Shown here: positions 1 to 10,400 of the stretch, piece after piece
Position numbering within the stretch: the first letter of the stretch is position 1
Layout of the letters: each line of letters opens with the position of its first letter
Source of the DNA: JAIQFL01 sp035295745
GTDB lineage: Bacteria; Acidobacteriota; Terriglobia; Bryobacterales; Bryobacteraceae
Assembly: GCA_035295745.1 (NCBI GenBank)
Contig: DATGIL010000073.1
Location: 1 to 64,000, forward strand
Reading direction: 5' to 3'
Length of the DNA: 64,000 nucleotides
Notes under the pieces: generated by a model
What the model was told of the DNA's origin: nothing
Database searches by the model: none
Seen by the model: the letters and a program-made list of their open reading frames with translations, nothing else
Program-made: the position numbers and the translations under genes

Positions 1-360
1 GTCGCGGCTCGTAAGCTACCCAAATACGCTCGCGCAATAAGTGCGCTTGCGAGCCGCGCGCGTGAGCAAGCGGTCTTGACTGCTTTAGCGGCGTGGCGGC
101 AACGCTCCCTCTCACGGTCGCGGTTCGTAAGCTAAGCAAATACGTTCGCGCGATACGTGCGCCTGCGAGCCGCGCGCGTGAGCAAGCGGCCTGACTGCTT
201 TAGCGGCGTGGCGGCAACCCTCCCTCTCACGGTCGCGGCTCGTAAGCTACCCAAATACGCTCGCGCAATAAGTGCGCTTGCGAGCCGCGCGCGTGAGCAA
301 GCGGTCTTGACTGCTTTAGCGGCGTGGCGGCAACGCTCCCTCTCACGGTCGCGGTTCGCT
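1..360. repeat. Tandem array of ~116 bp palindromic repeat units (array 1)
   Basis: Three successive units lie at 1-116, 117-231 and 232-347, each starting GTCGCGG(C/T)TCGTAAGCTA, followed by the first 12 or so bases of a fourth at 348-360. Each unit has a core whose two arms (CGCGGCTCGTAAG and CTTGCGAGCCGCG) are near-perfect inverted repeats, joined to a spacer that contains TGCTTTAGCGGCGTGGCGGC. The same family recurs in the opposite orientation at 40551-41108. An open frame at 157-498 simply reads through the repeats and is not a gene. The palindromic core in alternating blocks resembles REP/BIME elements; that comparison is inference. The array begins at the window edge, so its full length is unknown. 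Confidence 0.9.
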
Positions 361-533
361 AGGGGCCCGGCCGGTCATAGGAAGACCCGACCGTGTTCTC
401 GCCTGAAGACAACCGTGTCAACGAAACACTGCGCTAAGTTATTGCAACGCGAAATCAAGAATTGCGAGCCGCGCCCGCCAGCCTCAGGGAGCGTTTAGTC
501 AAGCGGCGTCCGGGTACGATAGAATCGACAAAC

Positions 534-1775
534 ATGCGGGGCATCAATCGCCGAGAGTTTGCGGGAATCATTTTGGGCTGCAGTGCGGCCGGAAGCCTGC
601 GTGCCGCTGAGGGCAACGCGCAACTCGACGACACGCTGCGCACCGGGATCGCGCAGAGACGCATCCCGGCAGTGGTGGGCATGGTCGCGAATGCCAGCCA
701 GATTCTCTACGCCGGCGCCTTCGGGACGCGCGACTCTTCGGCCAAACCTGTGGCTGCCGACGGGATCTTTCAAATTGCGTCGATGACCAAAGCCATCACC
801 ACCGTGGCCGCTCTACAACTGGTGGAGCAGAGCAAGATACGGCTCGAGGAGCCAGTGTCGCGCTACCTGCCGCAGCTTGCAAAACTGCAGGTGCTGGATG
901 GATTCGATTCCAACGGTAAGCTGAAACTCCGGCCGGCCACCGTACCCGTCACTTTGCATCACCTGCTCACGCACACCTCGGGATTCTGCTACGACACCTG
1001 GGACGGGGACATGTTTCGCTATGCGTCGCATTTGAATGGCACTCCCATTCCGCGCGTTCCGCCGCTCATGTTCGAGCCGGGCAACCGCTGGCAATACGGC
1101 ATGAGCATGGATTGGGCGGGACGACTGGTCGAAGCCGTCAGCGGAATGAACCTCGAAGAGTATTTTCAGTCGAGGATTCTGCGCCCGCTCGGAATGAGTG
1201 ACACCAGCTATATTCTTCCCGAAGCGAAGTTCGAGCGGCTGGTCAGCGGGTACCGTCGTCAGCCCGACGGGTCGCTGAAGCAGATGGATCGAACCATGCC
1301 GAAGCCTCCCAAGGAGTTCAATGGAGGGGGTGGATTGTTCTCCACCGCCGCCGACTATACCCGGTTCATGCAGATGATCCTCGGGAAAGGGGCCGGCCCC
1401 AATCAGGCGCGAATTCTCCGCCCCCAGACCGTGGAACTCATGGAGATCAATCAAATTGGCGATCTCAGCGCCGGAAAGATGAAGAGCTACCGGCCAGACT
1501 ACTCGTCAGATGTCGATATTCAACCGGGTGCCACCGAAAAATGGGGATACGGCTTCCTGATCAATACGGCGCCGTACACCGGCGGGCGTTCCGCCGGAAG
1601 TCTGGCATGGGCCGGGCTTTACAACACCTTCTATTGGATCGATCCCGCGCGCTCGCTCTGCGCCGTGCTGCTGATGCAGTTCCTGCCGTTTGTCGATCGC
1701 GAAGCGGTTGGACTGCTCAACGACTTCGAGCACGCGGTCTATCTGAAAGATAGCAACGGCGCGAACAAATTTTAG
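534..1775 (+). CDS. Serine hydrolase, class C beta-lactamase/esterase family, Tat-exported
   Basis: This 413-residue protein starts at ATG 534, because the downstream sequence opens with an export signal: a twin-arginine stretch (NRREF) and a hydrophobic segment ending near AxA. The catalytic SxxK motif is visible as S-M-T-K (Ser83, Lys86), and the second-motif tyrosine is about Tyr188 in QYGMSMDW. The third motif is replaced by a SLAWAGLYNTFYWIDP-type segment, usual in EstB-like esterases and D-aminopeptidase relatives rather than true beta-lactamases. It should act outside the cytoplasm on an ester or amide bond; the substrate cannot be read from sequence. It is the first gene of a co-directional run, 46 bp before a cytochrome c gene. 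Confidence 0.88.
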   Translation: MRGINRREFAGIILGCSAAGSLRAAEGNAQLDDTLRTGIAQRRIPAVVGMVANASQILYAGAFGTRDSSAKPVAADGIFQIASMTKAITTVAALQLVEQSKIRLEEPVSRYLPQLAKLQVLDGFDSNGKLKLRPATVPVTLHHLLTHTSGFCYDTWDGDMFRYASHLNGTPIPRVPPLMFEPGNRWQYGMSMDWAGRLVEAVSGMNLEEYFQSRILRPLGMSDTSYILPEAKFERLVSGYRRQPDGSLKQMDRTMPKPPKEFNGGGGLFSTAADYTRFMQMILGKGAGPNQARILRPQTVELMEINQIGDLSAGKMKSYRPDYSSDVDIQPGATEKWGYGFLINTAPYTGGRSAGSLAWAGLYNTFYWIDPARSLCAVLLMQFLPFVDREAVGLLNDFEHAVYLKDSNGANKF

Positions 1776-1821
1776 ACACGAAACGGATCTAACCAGCCGC
1801 CGGTTCCGTATACCCGTTTGT

Positions 1822-2823
1822 ATGGGGAAGAAGATTCTGCTTGCGCTCGGGATGCTGGTGATTGGGGTGCCCACCTGCGCGCTCGCCTATCTATATTTAA
1901 AGAAGCCGGCGCAGACTCCGGCGATGAGTACCAAGGTCGCGATGACTCCGGAGCGAATCGCTCGCGGTAAGTACATTTTTCAGAATCTTGCGGATTGCGA
2001 CGGATGCCACTCCCAGCGTGACTTTTCGCGCGTCGGCGGACCCGTCGTAGAGTCTGGGCGCGGACGCGGAAACGTCCTTTCGGACCTGGTGCAGGGTCTC
2101 CCAGGTACCGTGGTAGCGTCTAATCTTACACCCGATCCCGAGACCGGCATCGGCAGCTGGACCGACGGCGAAAAGATTCGCGCCATTCGCGAAGGCGTGG
2201 ACCGCGAGGGACGCGCCTTGTTTCCGATGATGCCCTACGGCGGCTACCGTAACATGAGCGACGAGGATGTGCAGTCGCTGGTCGCATATTTGAATTCGCT
2301 GCCGCCGGTGAAGAATCCGCTGCCGCAGACGAAATTGGCATTTCCTGTTTCGCTGTTCATCAAGTCGGCGCCGCAGCCCGTCACTAACGTGCCTCCACCC
2401 GACCGAAGCAACAAGGTGAAGTATGGGGAGTATCTGGTGGCTCTGGGCGGCTGCGCGGATTGCCACACTCCGGCCGAAAAAGGCCAGCCTGTCGCCGGCA
2501 AGCATATGGCGGGCGGACAGGTCTTCACCACGTCGCTGGGCACGGTGGTTTCGGCGAATATCACTCCCGATTCCGAGACCGGCACCGGGAAGTGGAGCGA
2601 GGACTTCTTCATCAAGAAGTTCCAGGACTACATGGAGTACAGCGATGTTGGCTCTCCGTTGGCTGCCGGTCCTCAGGCGTTCACGCTGATGCCGTGGCTT
2701 TCGTTCTCGCACCTGCCGCCGCAGGACCTGGCCGCGATCTACGCATTCCTGCGGACGGTGCCGCCGGTCCACAACGCGGTGGAGACGCATCCCGGCCCGG
2801 TCTCCACTTCGCAGGTGCGGTGA
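1822..2823 (+). CDS. Di-haem cytochrome c, membrane-anchored
   Basis: This 333-residue protein has an N-terminal hydrophobic anchor (residues 5-25) and two cytochrome c domains. Haem attachment sites are CDGCH (Cys59) and CADCH (Cys211), each followed by a segment rich in Met and Pro (e.g. MPYGGYRNMSDEDV) that would supply the distal Met ligand. The architecture resembles cytochrome subunits of alcohol and gluconate dehydrogenases, which usually carry three haems; this one has two. It probably carries electrons in the periplasm. No dehydrogenase partner is adjacent, so its donor is unknown. Confidence 0.88.
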   Translation: MGKKILLALGMLVIGVPTCALAYLYLKKPAQTPAMSTKVAMTPERIARGKYIFQNLADCDGCHSQRDFSRVGGPVVESGRGRGNVLSDLVQGLPGTVVASNLTPDPETGIGSWTDGEKIRAIREGVDREGRALFPMMPYGGYRNMSDEDVQSLVAYLNSLPPVKNPLPQTKLAFPVSLFIKSAPQPVTNVPPPDRSNKVKYGEYLVALGGCADCHTPAEKGQPVAGKHMAGGQVFTTSLGTVVSANITPDSETGTGKWSEDFFIKKFQDYMEYSDVGSPLAAGPQAFTLMPWLSFSHLPPQDLAAIYAFLRTVPPVHNAVETHPGPVSTSQVR

Positions 2824-2881
2824 GTCGCAAACGTCAGGCAAAAGTTGCCACCCAGGCTCTACCGGGTTAAAACAGTAGAGC

Positions 2882-4873
2882 ATGATCTGGAGGATTCTGG
2901 CGGGATCGCTGGTGGGGATGCTCATGCCCGCCCCATCTGCGGCGCGAGTCGTGCGCCTCACGATCGAGAGCCGCGAGTCGCCGCCGTATGCCCGAAACTA
3001 CGAACGGCTGACCGGTCGTTTCCTTGGTGAACTCGATCCGGCCGATGCGCTCAACGCGATCATCAACGACATCGCGCTTGCGCCGCGTAATGCTCGCGGC
3101 AAGGTGGAGTATTCGGCGACCTTCACGCTTTTGCGTCCTCTCGATCCGGCGAAAGCCAGCGGCGTACTCTGGTACGAGGTCCCCAACCGAGGAAACTCTC
3201 CGTTGAATCCGCAACCCTCGCCAGATGCGTTGCGCGCGGGACACGTTGTCTTGAGCAGCGGATGGCAAGGCGATCTCGCACCGCGGGCCGGCGTCGAAAC
3301 GATCACAGTGCCGGCGGCCCACAACGCGGACGGATCGTCGATCACTGGTCCGGTGCTGGCGCGCATGAGCAATCTGCCCGCGCACAGTTCGACGGCGTCA
3401 CTCGAAGGCGGCTTCAGCGGACTGCACTATCAACGGCCGGCGACTCTCGACACGCGCCGTGCGCTGCTCACCAAACAGGCGTCCGATGATGGCCAGGTGA
3501 TTCCGGTTCCCGCGCAGGATTGGGTATTCGCGAACTGCCAGAACAAGCCCTTTCCTGGTGAGCCCGACCCTGCGCGCATCTGCCTGAAAGATGGATTCGA
3601 TGCGGACCTTCTGTACCAGGTGGTGTACACCGCTAAGGATCCGTTGGTGCTGGGAATCGGACTGGCAGCGACCCGCGACATCGTCTCCTTCTTCCGCTAT
3701 GCAGACAAGGACGACAACGGCACCGCGAATCCGGTGGCGGGACTGCTGAAACAGGCGATCGCGTTCGGCACCTCGCAGTCGGGCAATTTCCTGAAGACAT
3801 TTGTGCACCTCGGCTTTAATCAGGACGAAGCCAGGCGCAGGGTGTGGGACGGCATCAATCCGAATATCGCGGCGCGCCAGACACCTCTGAATTTCCGTTT
3901 CGCGATTCCCGGCGGCGCGGCGAATCTGTACGAACCCGGGAGCGAAGGTGTGCTCTGGTGGGGCACATATCGCGACGCGGCCCGAGGCAGAAATGCGGCT
4001 AGCCTGCTCGACCGCTGCCGGGCGACGAAGAGTTGTCCCAAGATCATGGAGACGTTCGGATCGACCGAGTTCTGGGGCTTACGGATGTCGCCCGGGCTGG
4101 TCGGAACATCGGCGCAGGCTGACATTCCATTGCCTCCGGAGGTCCGTCGCTATTACTTCCCGGGCGTGACGCACGGCGGCGGGCGCGGAGGCTTCGATAC
4201 CGCTGCGCGGCCCGGGCGGGGGTGTCTGCTGCCGGACAATCCGAATCCCAGTGCGGAAACGATGCGCGCGTTGCGGCTGGCTCTCACAACGTGGGTGACG
4301 AAGAATGTTCCGCCCCCGCCGAGCCGCTACCCCACACTCGCAAAGGGAGAACTGGCCGCTCCCCAACATGCGGCCATGGACTTCCCCGCAATTCCCGGAC
4401 AGCCATTGCCGGACAATCTGATCAATCCGTTCCTGATTTACGACTTCGGCGCCAGTTTCCGGTATAACGATCTCTCGGGCGCGATCGCCATGGAGCCGCC
4501 GCTGCTGCGCGGAATCGTTCCGCTGCTGGTGCCTCGGACGGACGCGGACGGCAATGAAGTTGGTGGCGTTCCGTCAGTGCTCCATCAGGCACCGCTGGGC
4601 ACGTATCTCGGATGGAACGTGACGGCGGGCGGCTATCTCAAGGGCCGCGGCTGCGGATTCACCGGCGGCTTCATTCCGTTCGTGAAAACCAAGGCGGAGC
4701 GCGAAAGTTCGGGCGATCCGCGCCCCTCGCTGGAAGAGCGCTACGGCTCCCACGATGGCTACGTGCGCAAAGTGCGAGAGGCGGCGCACAAGTTGCAGCT
4801 GGAAGGTTTTCTGCTGGCGGATGATGCCGAAAAGCTTGTCAAACAGGCGGAAGAGAGCGCGGTACTGCGGTAG
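2882..4873 (+). CDS. Alpha/beta hydrolase domain protein, secreted (Abhydrolase_10-like)
   Basis: This 663-residue protein starts with a cleavable signal peptide (about residues 1-21, ending PSAARV). The probable nucleophile elbow is GTSQSGNF with Ser300. Downstream are family-typical stretches such as DGINPNIAAR and a late FIPFVKTKAER segment. The length fits the large alpha/beta hydrolase domain family found in soil bacteria, whose substrates are mostly uncharacterised. It lies 58 bp after the di-haem cytochrome and 21 bp before a CoA transferase, so the run may serve catabolism of an esterified compound. That pathway role is inference. Confidence 0.78.
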   Translation: MIWRILAGSLVGMLMPAPSAARVVRLTIESRESPPYARNYERLTGRFLGELDPADALNAIINDIALAPRNARGKVEYSATFTLLRPLDPAKASGVLWYEVPNRGNSPLNPQPSPDALRAGHVVLSSGWQGDLAPRAGVETITVPAAHNADGSSITGPVLARMSNLPAHSSTASLEGGFSGLHYQRPATLDTRRALLTKQASDDGQVIPVPAQDWVFANCQNKPFPGEPDPARICLKDGFDADLLYQVVYTAKDPLVLGIGLAATRDIVSFFRYADKDDNGTANPVAGLLKQAIAFGTSQSGNFLKTFVHLGFNQDEARRRVWDGINPNIAARQTPLNFRFAIPGGAANLYEPGSEGVLWWGTYRDAARGRNAASLLDRCRATKSCPKIMETFGSTEFWGLRMSPGLVGTSAQADIPLPPEVRRYYFPGVTHGGGRGGFDTAARPGRGCLLPDNPNPSAETMRALRLALTTWVTKNVPPPPSRYPTLAKGELAAPQHAAMDFPAIPGQPLPDNLINPFLIYDFGASFRYNDLSGAIAMEPPLLRGIVPLLVPRTDADGNEVGGVPSVLHQAPLGTYLGWNVTAGGYLKGRGCGFTGGFIPFVKTKAERESSGDPRPSLEERYGSHDGYVRKVREAAHKLQLEGFLLADDAEKLVKQAEESAVLR

Positions 4874-4894
4874 GCCGAGGGGAAAAGAAAAAAC

Positions 4895-6145
4895 ATGGAA
4901 GCGAATAACGCCGTACCGCAAGGCAACGCACTCGGAGGGGTTCGAGTGCTCGATTTTTCCCATGCTCTGGCGGGCCCGTACTGCACGCTGCTGTTGGCAG
5001 ACTATGGAGCCGAGGTCTACAAGCTCGAATCTCGCGCGGGCGATATGGGCCGTGGATGGGGTCCGCCATTTGCCGGCGGCGAAGCCAACTTCTTCCTGGG
5101 ACTCAATCGCGGAAAACGAGGCATCTCGATCGATCTGAAACAGAAGGCTGGCTTGGATCTCTGCCTCCGCCTGATCGACCGCATGGACGTGCTGATTGAG
5201 AACTTCCGGCCAGGCGCTATGGACCGTCTGGGACTGGGCTACGAAGCCATCCATGCCCGAAACCCACGGCTCGTCTACTGCTCGATCTCGGGCTACGGGC
5301 AGAACGGCCCTTCACGCGATGAGGCGGCGATGGATCTGGTGGTGCAGGCGTCCAGCGGACTCCTGAGCATCACCGGTACGGCGGACGGCGAATCGGTGCG
5401 CTGCGGATACGGCGTCACCGACGTGACCTCGGGACTCTTCGCGGTGATCGGAATTCTGCTCGCCCTGCGCGCCCGCGAGGTCACGGGCCGGGGCCAATTT
5501 GTGGACGTGTCGATGCTAGACAGCATGATCTCGACCATGAGTTCCAACTACTCGAGCTATCTGGGTTCGGGGATCGTGCCGCAGCCAATGGGCACTGAGT
5601 TTCCAACGGTGGTTCCCTATCGCGTCTATCACACAGCGGACCGGTCCGTCGCGATCGCGGTGGGCAGCGAGCGGCTGTGGGCGGTCTTCTGCCGCGTCAT
5701 CGAGCGGCCCGAATTGGAGAAGTGTCCCGACTACGAAAGCAATGCGGCACGGATCCGCAATCGTGCGGTGTTGGAGCCGATTCTGGAGGCGGCGTTTCGC
5801 GAGAAGACGGCGGCGGAGTGGATTGCGCTGCTCACAGGAGCGGGCATTCCGGCGTCCGTGGTGCGCAACTTTGAAGACGTGGTGGAGCATCCGCAATCGG
5901 CGGTGCGGGAGATGTTCGTGACGCTCGACCATCCTACCGCGGGCCCGCATCGCGTGACCGGCACGCCGATCAAGCTCTCCGATACTCCGGGGAGCAGTGG
6001 CTTGCCGGCGCCTCTGTTGGGACAGCACTCGGCATCAGCACTACAGGAACTTCTCGGGATCGACGACGCGGCGCTTCGCCAACTCGCCCAGAGCGGCGTG
6101 ATCTACGAGGCGGATGGTTGGCAGGAGACGGCGCCCTCGCGGTAA
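4895..6145 (+). CDS. CaiB/BaiF-type (class III) CoA transferase
   Basis: The 416-residue sequence opens with VRVLDFSHALAGPYCTLLLA, the standard start of family III CoA transferases, and continues through LNRGKRGISIDLK and IENFRPGAMDRLGLGYE. The catalytic aspartate that forms the acyl-aspartyl anhydride should be Asp147 (AMDLVVQA). These enzymes move CoA between carboxylic acids in the cytoplasm. It follows the alpha/beta hydrolase by 21 bp and precedes a CitMHS transporter by 4 bp. This suggests uptake of a carboxylate and its activation as a CoA thioester. The exact acid is not predictable. Confidence 0.92.
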   Translation: MEANNAVPQGNALGGVRVLDFSHALAGPYCTLLLADYGAEVYKLESRAGDMGRGWGPPFAGGEANFFLGLNRGKRGISIDLKQKAGLDLCLRLIDRMDVLIENFRPGAMDRLGLGYEAIHARNPRLVYCSISGYGQNGPSRDEAAMDLVVQASSGLLSITGTADGESVRCGYGVTDVTSGLFAVIGILLALRAREVTGRGQFVDVSMLDSMISTMSSNYSSYLGSGIVPQPMGTEFPTVVPYRVYHTADRSVAIAVGSERLWAVFCRVIERPELEKCPDYESNAARIRNRAVLEPILEAAFREKTAAEWIALLTGAGIPASVVRNFEDVVEHPQSAVREMFVTLDHPTAGPHRVTGTPIKLSDTPGSSGLPAPLLGQHSASALQELLGIDDAALRQLAQSGVIYEADGWQETAPSR

Positions 6146-6149
6146 GCCC

Positions 6150-7445
6150 ATGCTGGCCGCCCTGGGTTTTGCCACGATTGCCGTTCTTCTGCTGCTGATC
6201 CTCTCCAAGAGGATGTCGCCGTTGGGTGCGCTGATCGCCGTCCCCGTGGCGGCGGCGCTCGCAGGCGGATTCGGCGCCAGGACCGCCGGCTTCATGCTGC
6301 GCGGCATTCAAAGCGTCTCGGGGGTGGCGGGGATGTTCATCTTCGCCATCCTGTACTTCGGGATCATGACCGACGCGGGAATGCTCGATCCGATCATCGA
6401 CCGCATTCTCGGAGCGGTGGGCACCAATCCCGTCCGCATCGTGATGGGCACGTCGCTACTGGCACTCCTCGTACACCTGGACGGTTCCGGAGCGGTCACG
6501 TTCCTGGTAACGGTTCCGGTGATGCTGCCGCTATACCAGAGGCTGGGCATGGATCCGCGCGTGCTGGCCTGCGCTGCGTCGCTTGCGGCCGGAGTCAACT
6601 TCCTGCCGTGGACCGGGCCGATGATTCGGGCCTCTGCGTCGCTGCACCTGCCCGTGAATGCGATCTTCAATCCTCTGCTGCCGGTACAGGCGGCGGGTCT
6701 GATCTTCGTCTTTGCGTGCGCGTGGTGGATGGGCAGGCGCGAGGCGCGGCGCTTGGGAGTCGCCGGCATTGGAGGGGGCGTCGTGATGCGCCGCGAGGTC
6801 CCGGCCGAGGAACTGGCTCTGCGGCGGCCCGATCGCTTCTGGTGGAATCTGGCTCTGACGTTGCTGCTGGTCGCCGCAATGACCGGATTGCGCCTCGAGC
6901 CGGTTGCGGTTTTTATGGTGGGTCTGGTGTTGGCACTGCAGTGGAACTACCCCAATCTGAAACTGCAGCGCGAGCGGGTCGACGCACACGCCAAAGCTGC
7001 TCTGATGATGGCGGGCGTTCTGTTCGCGGCGGGCGCGTTCACTGGAATTCTGAAGGAGTCGGGAATGCTCGCCGCAATGGCGACTACCGCCGTGCAAGCG
7101 GCTCCGGCCGGCGCTGCCCGGCACTTCCCCGTCGTGCTGGGATTACTCTCGATGCCACTCAGCCTGGTGTTCGATCCGGACTCGTTCTACTTCGGCGTCC
7201 TGCCGGTGCTGGCCCAGGCGGGAAGCGCGTTCGGCATCGCTCCCGTGCAGATGGCGCAAGCCTCCGTGCTGGGCCAGATGACGACCGGCTTCCCGGTGAG
7301 CCCGCTCACGCCTTCGACTTTCCTGATCGTCGGGCTGGCCGGAATCGAGCTTCGCGACCATCAGCGATTCGCGTTCCCGTTCCTGTTCGGCGCGTCCGTG
7401 CTCATGACGGTGGTCTCGGTGGTCGTCGGCGTTCTGCCGCTGTGA
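6150..7445 (+). CDS. CitMHS-family carboxylate transporter
   Basis: The ATG at 6150 was chosen because it lies 4 bp after the CoA transferase stop and opens directly into a membrane segment; the in-frame upstream extension is arginine-rich and overlaps the previous gene. The 431-residue protein has about 11-12 hydrophobic segments. It carries the conserved half-motifs HLDGSGAVTFLVTVPVMLPL and AGVNFLPWTGP, with the late GVLPVLAQAGSAFGI segment, all typical of the CitMHS (metal-citrate/H+ symport) family. It probably imports a di- or tricarboxylate. Coupling to the adjacent CoA transferase is suggested by the 4 bp gap. Confidence 0.88.
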   Translation: MLAALGFATIAVLLLLILSKRMSPLGALIAVPVAAALAGGFGARTAGFMLRGIQSVSGVAGMFIFAILYFGIMTDAGMLDPIIDRILGAVGTNPVRIVMGTSLLALLVHLDGSGAVTFLVTVPVMLPLYQRLGMDPRVLACAASLAAGVNFLPWTGPMIRASASLHLPVNAIFNPLLPVQAAGLIFVFACAWWMGRREARRLGVAGIGGGVVMRREVPAEELALRRPDRFWWNLALTLLLVAAMTGLRLEPVAVFMVGLVLALQWNYPNLKLQRERVDAHAKAALMMAGVLFAAGAFTGILKESGMLAAMATTAVQAAPAGAARHFPVVLGLLSMPLSLVFDPDSFYFGVLPVLAQAGSAFGIAPVQMAQASVLGQMTTGFPVSPLTPSTFLIVGLAGIELRDHQRFAFPFLFGASVLMTVVSVVVGVLPL

Positions 7446-7485
7446 AGCCGGCCTGATATGATGTCCGAGTCTTTGCCGGGGCGGC

Positions 7486-10400
7486 ATGAGCACCCTTGTC
7501 ATCCAGCAGGTATCCGCTGAAGGCGATTTCCAGGTCATCCGGCCGCAGCCCTTCCAATCGTCGAAGGCTGTAAAGGTGCCGTCCCCTTACACCTGGTCCG
7601 TCGAAGGACGTCCCGGCAGTATCCTGATGCCGGAACTGCAGTGGTATCTGGAGAAGTTCCTCGACTACCCATTTCCGCCCGACACCAGCCGCGCCGAGCG
7701 GATTCGGACCGCTCTCAAACTCTGGGGCGAAAGCGCATTCGAAGCCCTGTTCACCGACCCCGGCAACGGCGGCTTGTTGCAGGAGGCCACTCTTGGAGGC
7801 TACCGGCACCTCACTCTCCAGATCGCCAGCAACGATCCGGGCTTACTGTCATGGCCGTGGGAAGCATTGCGCGATCCTCGCCTGGGAACCTCCCTCGCGC
7901 ATGCCTGCCGGATCGAACGCCGCCTCGGCGAGATTCCCGACCGCCAGTTCGTTTCGTCAAATCTGCCTCAGGACCGGGTTAACATCCTGTTGGTGGTAGC
8001 ACGTCCTTTTGGCCCGAAGGACGTGCGCTTCCGTTCCGTCGCCCGGCCACTCGTGGAGCTGATCGCAAAGAACAACCTCCCAGCTCACGTCGACCTCCTC
8101 CGCCCGCCGACCTTCAGACACCTCCGCGAGTACCTGAATCAGCACCGGGAGCATTATCATATCCTCCACTTCGACGGACATGGAGCCTATCAGGGTGCCG
8201 AAGGGGTGCTCGTCTTCGAGAAAGACGATGGCAGTCCGGATCCCATCGCGGCCAGACAGTTGAACGACCTGCTTCACGATTGCGCAGTTCCCGGTGTGGT
8301 GTTGAACGCCTGCCAGTCTGCGATGGTGAAGCAGGAGTCCAAAGACGCTTTCAGTTCGGTAGCCGCGGCTCTGCTGCGCGGGGGCGCAGGCAGCGTGGTC
8401 GCGATGGCCTACTCGCTCTACGTCTCCGGCGCGCAGGAATTCTTTCCGGCCTTTTATCGAAACTTCTTCGAGACTGGCAGCGTCGCGGAAGCCACGCGCG
8501 CCGGGCGGCAGCAGATGCGCACGCAGAACCAACGCGTCTCGGTGCGCGGCCGATTCGAACTCGACGACTGGCTGCTGCCGGTACTGTATCAACAGACTTC
8601 GCTCGATTTTTCCTTCGCCACGAAAGCGGCCGCGACGATGCCCCGCAGTGAGCCGCCATTGCCGGAGGAATTCGGGAGAGACAAGCGTGCCGATGGCTTC
8701 ATCGGCCGCGACGCCGCGCTGCTGGAACTGGAGCGCGCGATGCGCCGGCCCACTGCGGGAATCCTGATCCACGGGCTGGGCGGTATCGGGAAGACCACGC
8801 TTGCGCGAGGATTCGTGCATTGGCTGGCCGCCACAAGCGGGCTGAGCGCCGCTCCCCTGTGGTTCGATTTTCGTGAGATCCGTTCCGCCGAGTTTGTGCT
8901 GAACCGTATCGGCGAGGCTCTGTTCGGGCCGAATTTCGCGGCCGCGGCGCCCAGCGCCAAGCTGGAGACTCTGGTGAAATCCTTGCGCGAACAGCGTTTC
9001 GTCATCGTCTGGGATAACTTCGAATCCGCTAAGGCGGCCGTCCCCGAAGATGGTCTTGCCCTTCTGGCAAAATTTCTCGATGGATTGCGAGGCGGCGCAA
9101 CCAAGATCCTGATCACCAGCCGTGCGGAAGAGAATTGGTTGGGGTCGCAGAAACGGGAGAGGTTACCCCTCGGCGGCCTCGACGGCGAGGAGCGGTGGGA
9201 GTACTGCGAGGCGATCCTCAAGGAACTCGGACGTCCTGTGAACCGGCAAGACAAAGACTTCGCGGAACTGATGAAACAGCTCGCCGGGCATCCACTAGCG
9301 ATGCGCGTCATTCTACTGGAACTCGAAAAGCGTACCGCCGGCGAGATAGCCAAGGCGTTACGCGGCAATCTGGCGCAGTTGAAGACTCCCAGGAATGACG
9401 CGGCGTCCAGGCAACTGTTTGGCGCACTCCGGTTCGTAGAAGACGGGTTGCCCGAATCTCTGCGGCCCTTGCTGGTGCCCCTCTCTCTGCATGAGTCGTT
9501 TATCGACATCGAGCTTCTCGAAGCGATGGCCAAACTGGTGGCCGGAGATTGGTCGCGTGCGCAGATCGACGAGTTGGCAGCGGCGCTCACCGATGCCGGC
9601 CTGTTGCGGCATCGCAGCCACACGAACTATGAGCTTCACCCCGTGCTCACCGGGTATCTGCGATCACGCACCACCGGAGTTGCGGGAGGCGAGGCATGGC
9701 ATCGGGCGTTTGCGTATGTGATGGCGCTGCTGGCGGACCAATCCGCGACGCCCGGTCCGCAGGCGGCGTCCCCGCTCCCCATGCACCTCGCGAATTTTCG
9801 CACCGCGCTTGCCGAGACTGAGCGGCTGAAGATGCACGCGGAGACTCAGGCCTTGACGCAAGCCCTCGCCTATTGGGCGCAGCGTAACCACGATTTCGCG
9901 AGCGCCGATCTCCTGTTTCGGCGGCTGTCTCGCCACACGGAACTGGCCGGGACTGCGTACCACCAATTGGGTCGCCTCGCCGACGAACGCCACGATCTGG
10001 AAGGTGGTGTGGATTGGTATCTCAAGGCGCTCGAAACCTTTAAAAAGCAGGGCAAGGAAAAGGAATTAGCGTCCACCTATCACCAGTTGGGAGGAGTCGC
10101 GAGGAATCGGAACGACTTTCCCACGGCGGAAGCGTGGTATCGCAAGGCTCTCGCCATTTGGGACAAATACGCCGACGAGCACAACGCAGCGCAGACCTAT
10201 CATCAACTCGGGATCCTGGCCGAGAGGCAGAACGATCCACCGTCCGCCCTCGAATGCTACCAGAAGTCGCTCGCGCTGAAAGAGAAGAATGGTGAAGTGT
10301 ATCTGAGCGCAAGCACGTATTTACAATTGGGAAACATCTCCTTACACCAAGGTGCTCTCGATTCCGCGGAGCAGTCCTATCGGAAGGCGATCGCGATTTG

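Noticed and set aside
157..498. Open frame of 113 codons reading through array 1
   Set aside because: It is the repeat read as protein (repeated KLPKYARAISALASRAREQ-like stretches), with no start signal.
1897..2961. 354-codon open frame antisense to the di-haem cytochrome
   Set aside because: Antisense to haem motifs; composition is that of a shadow frame.
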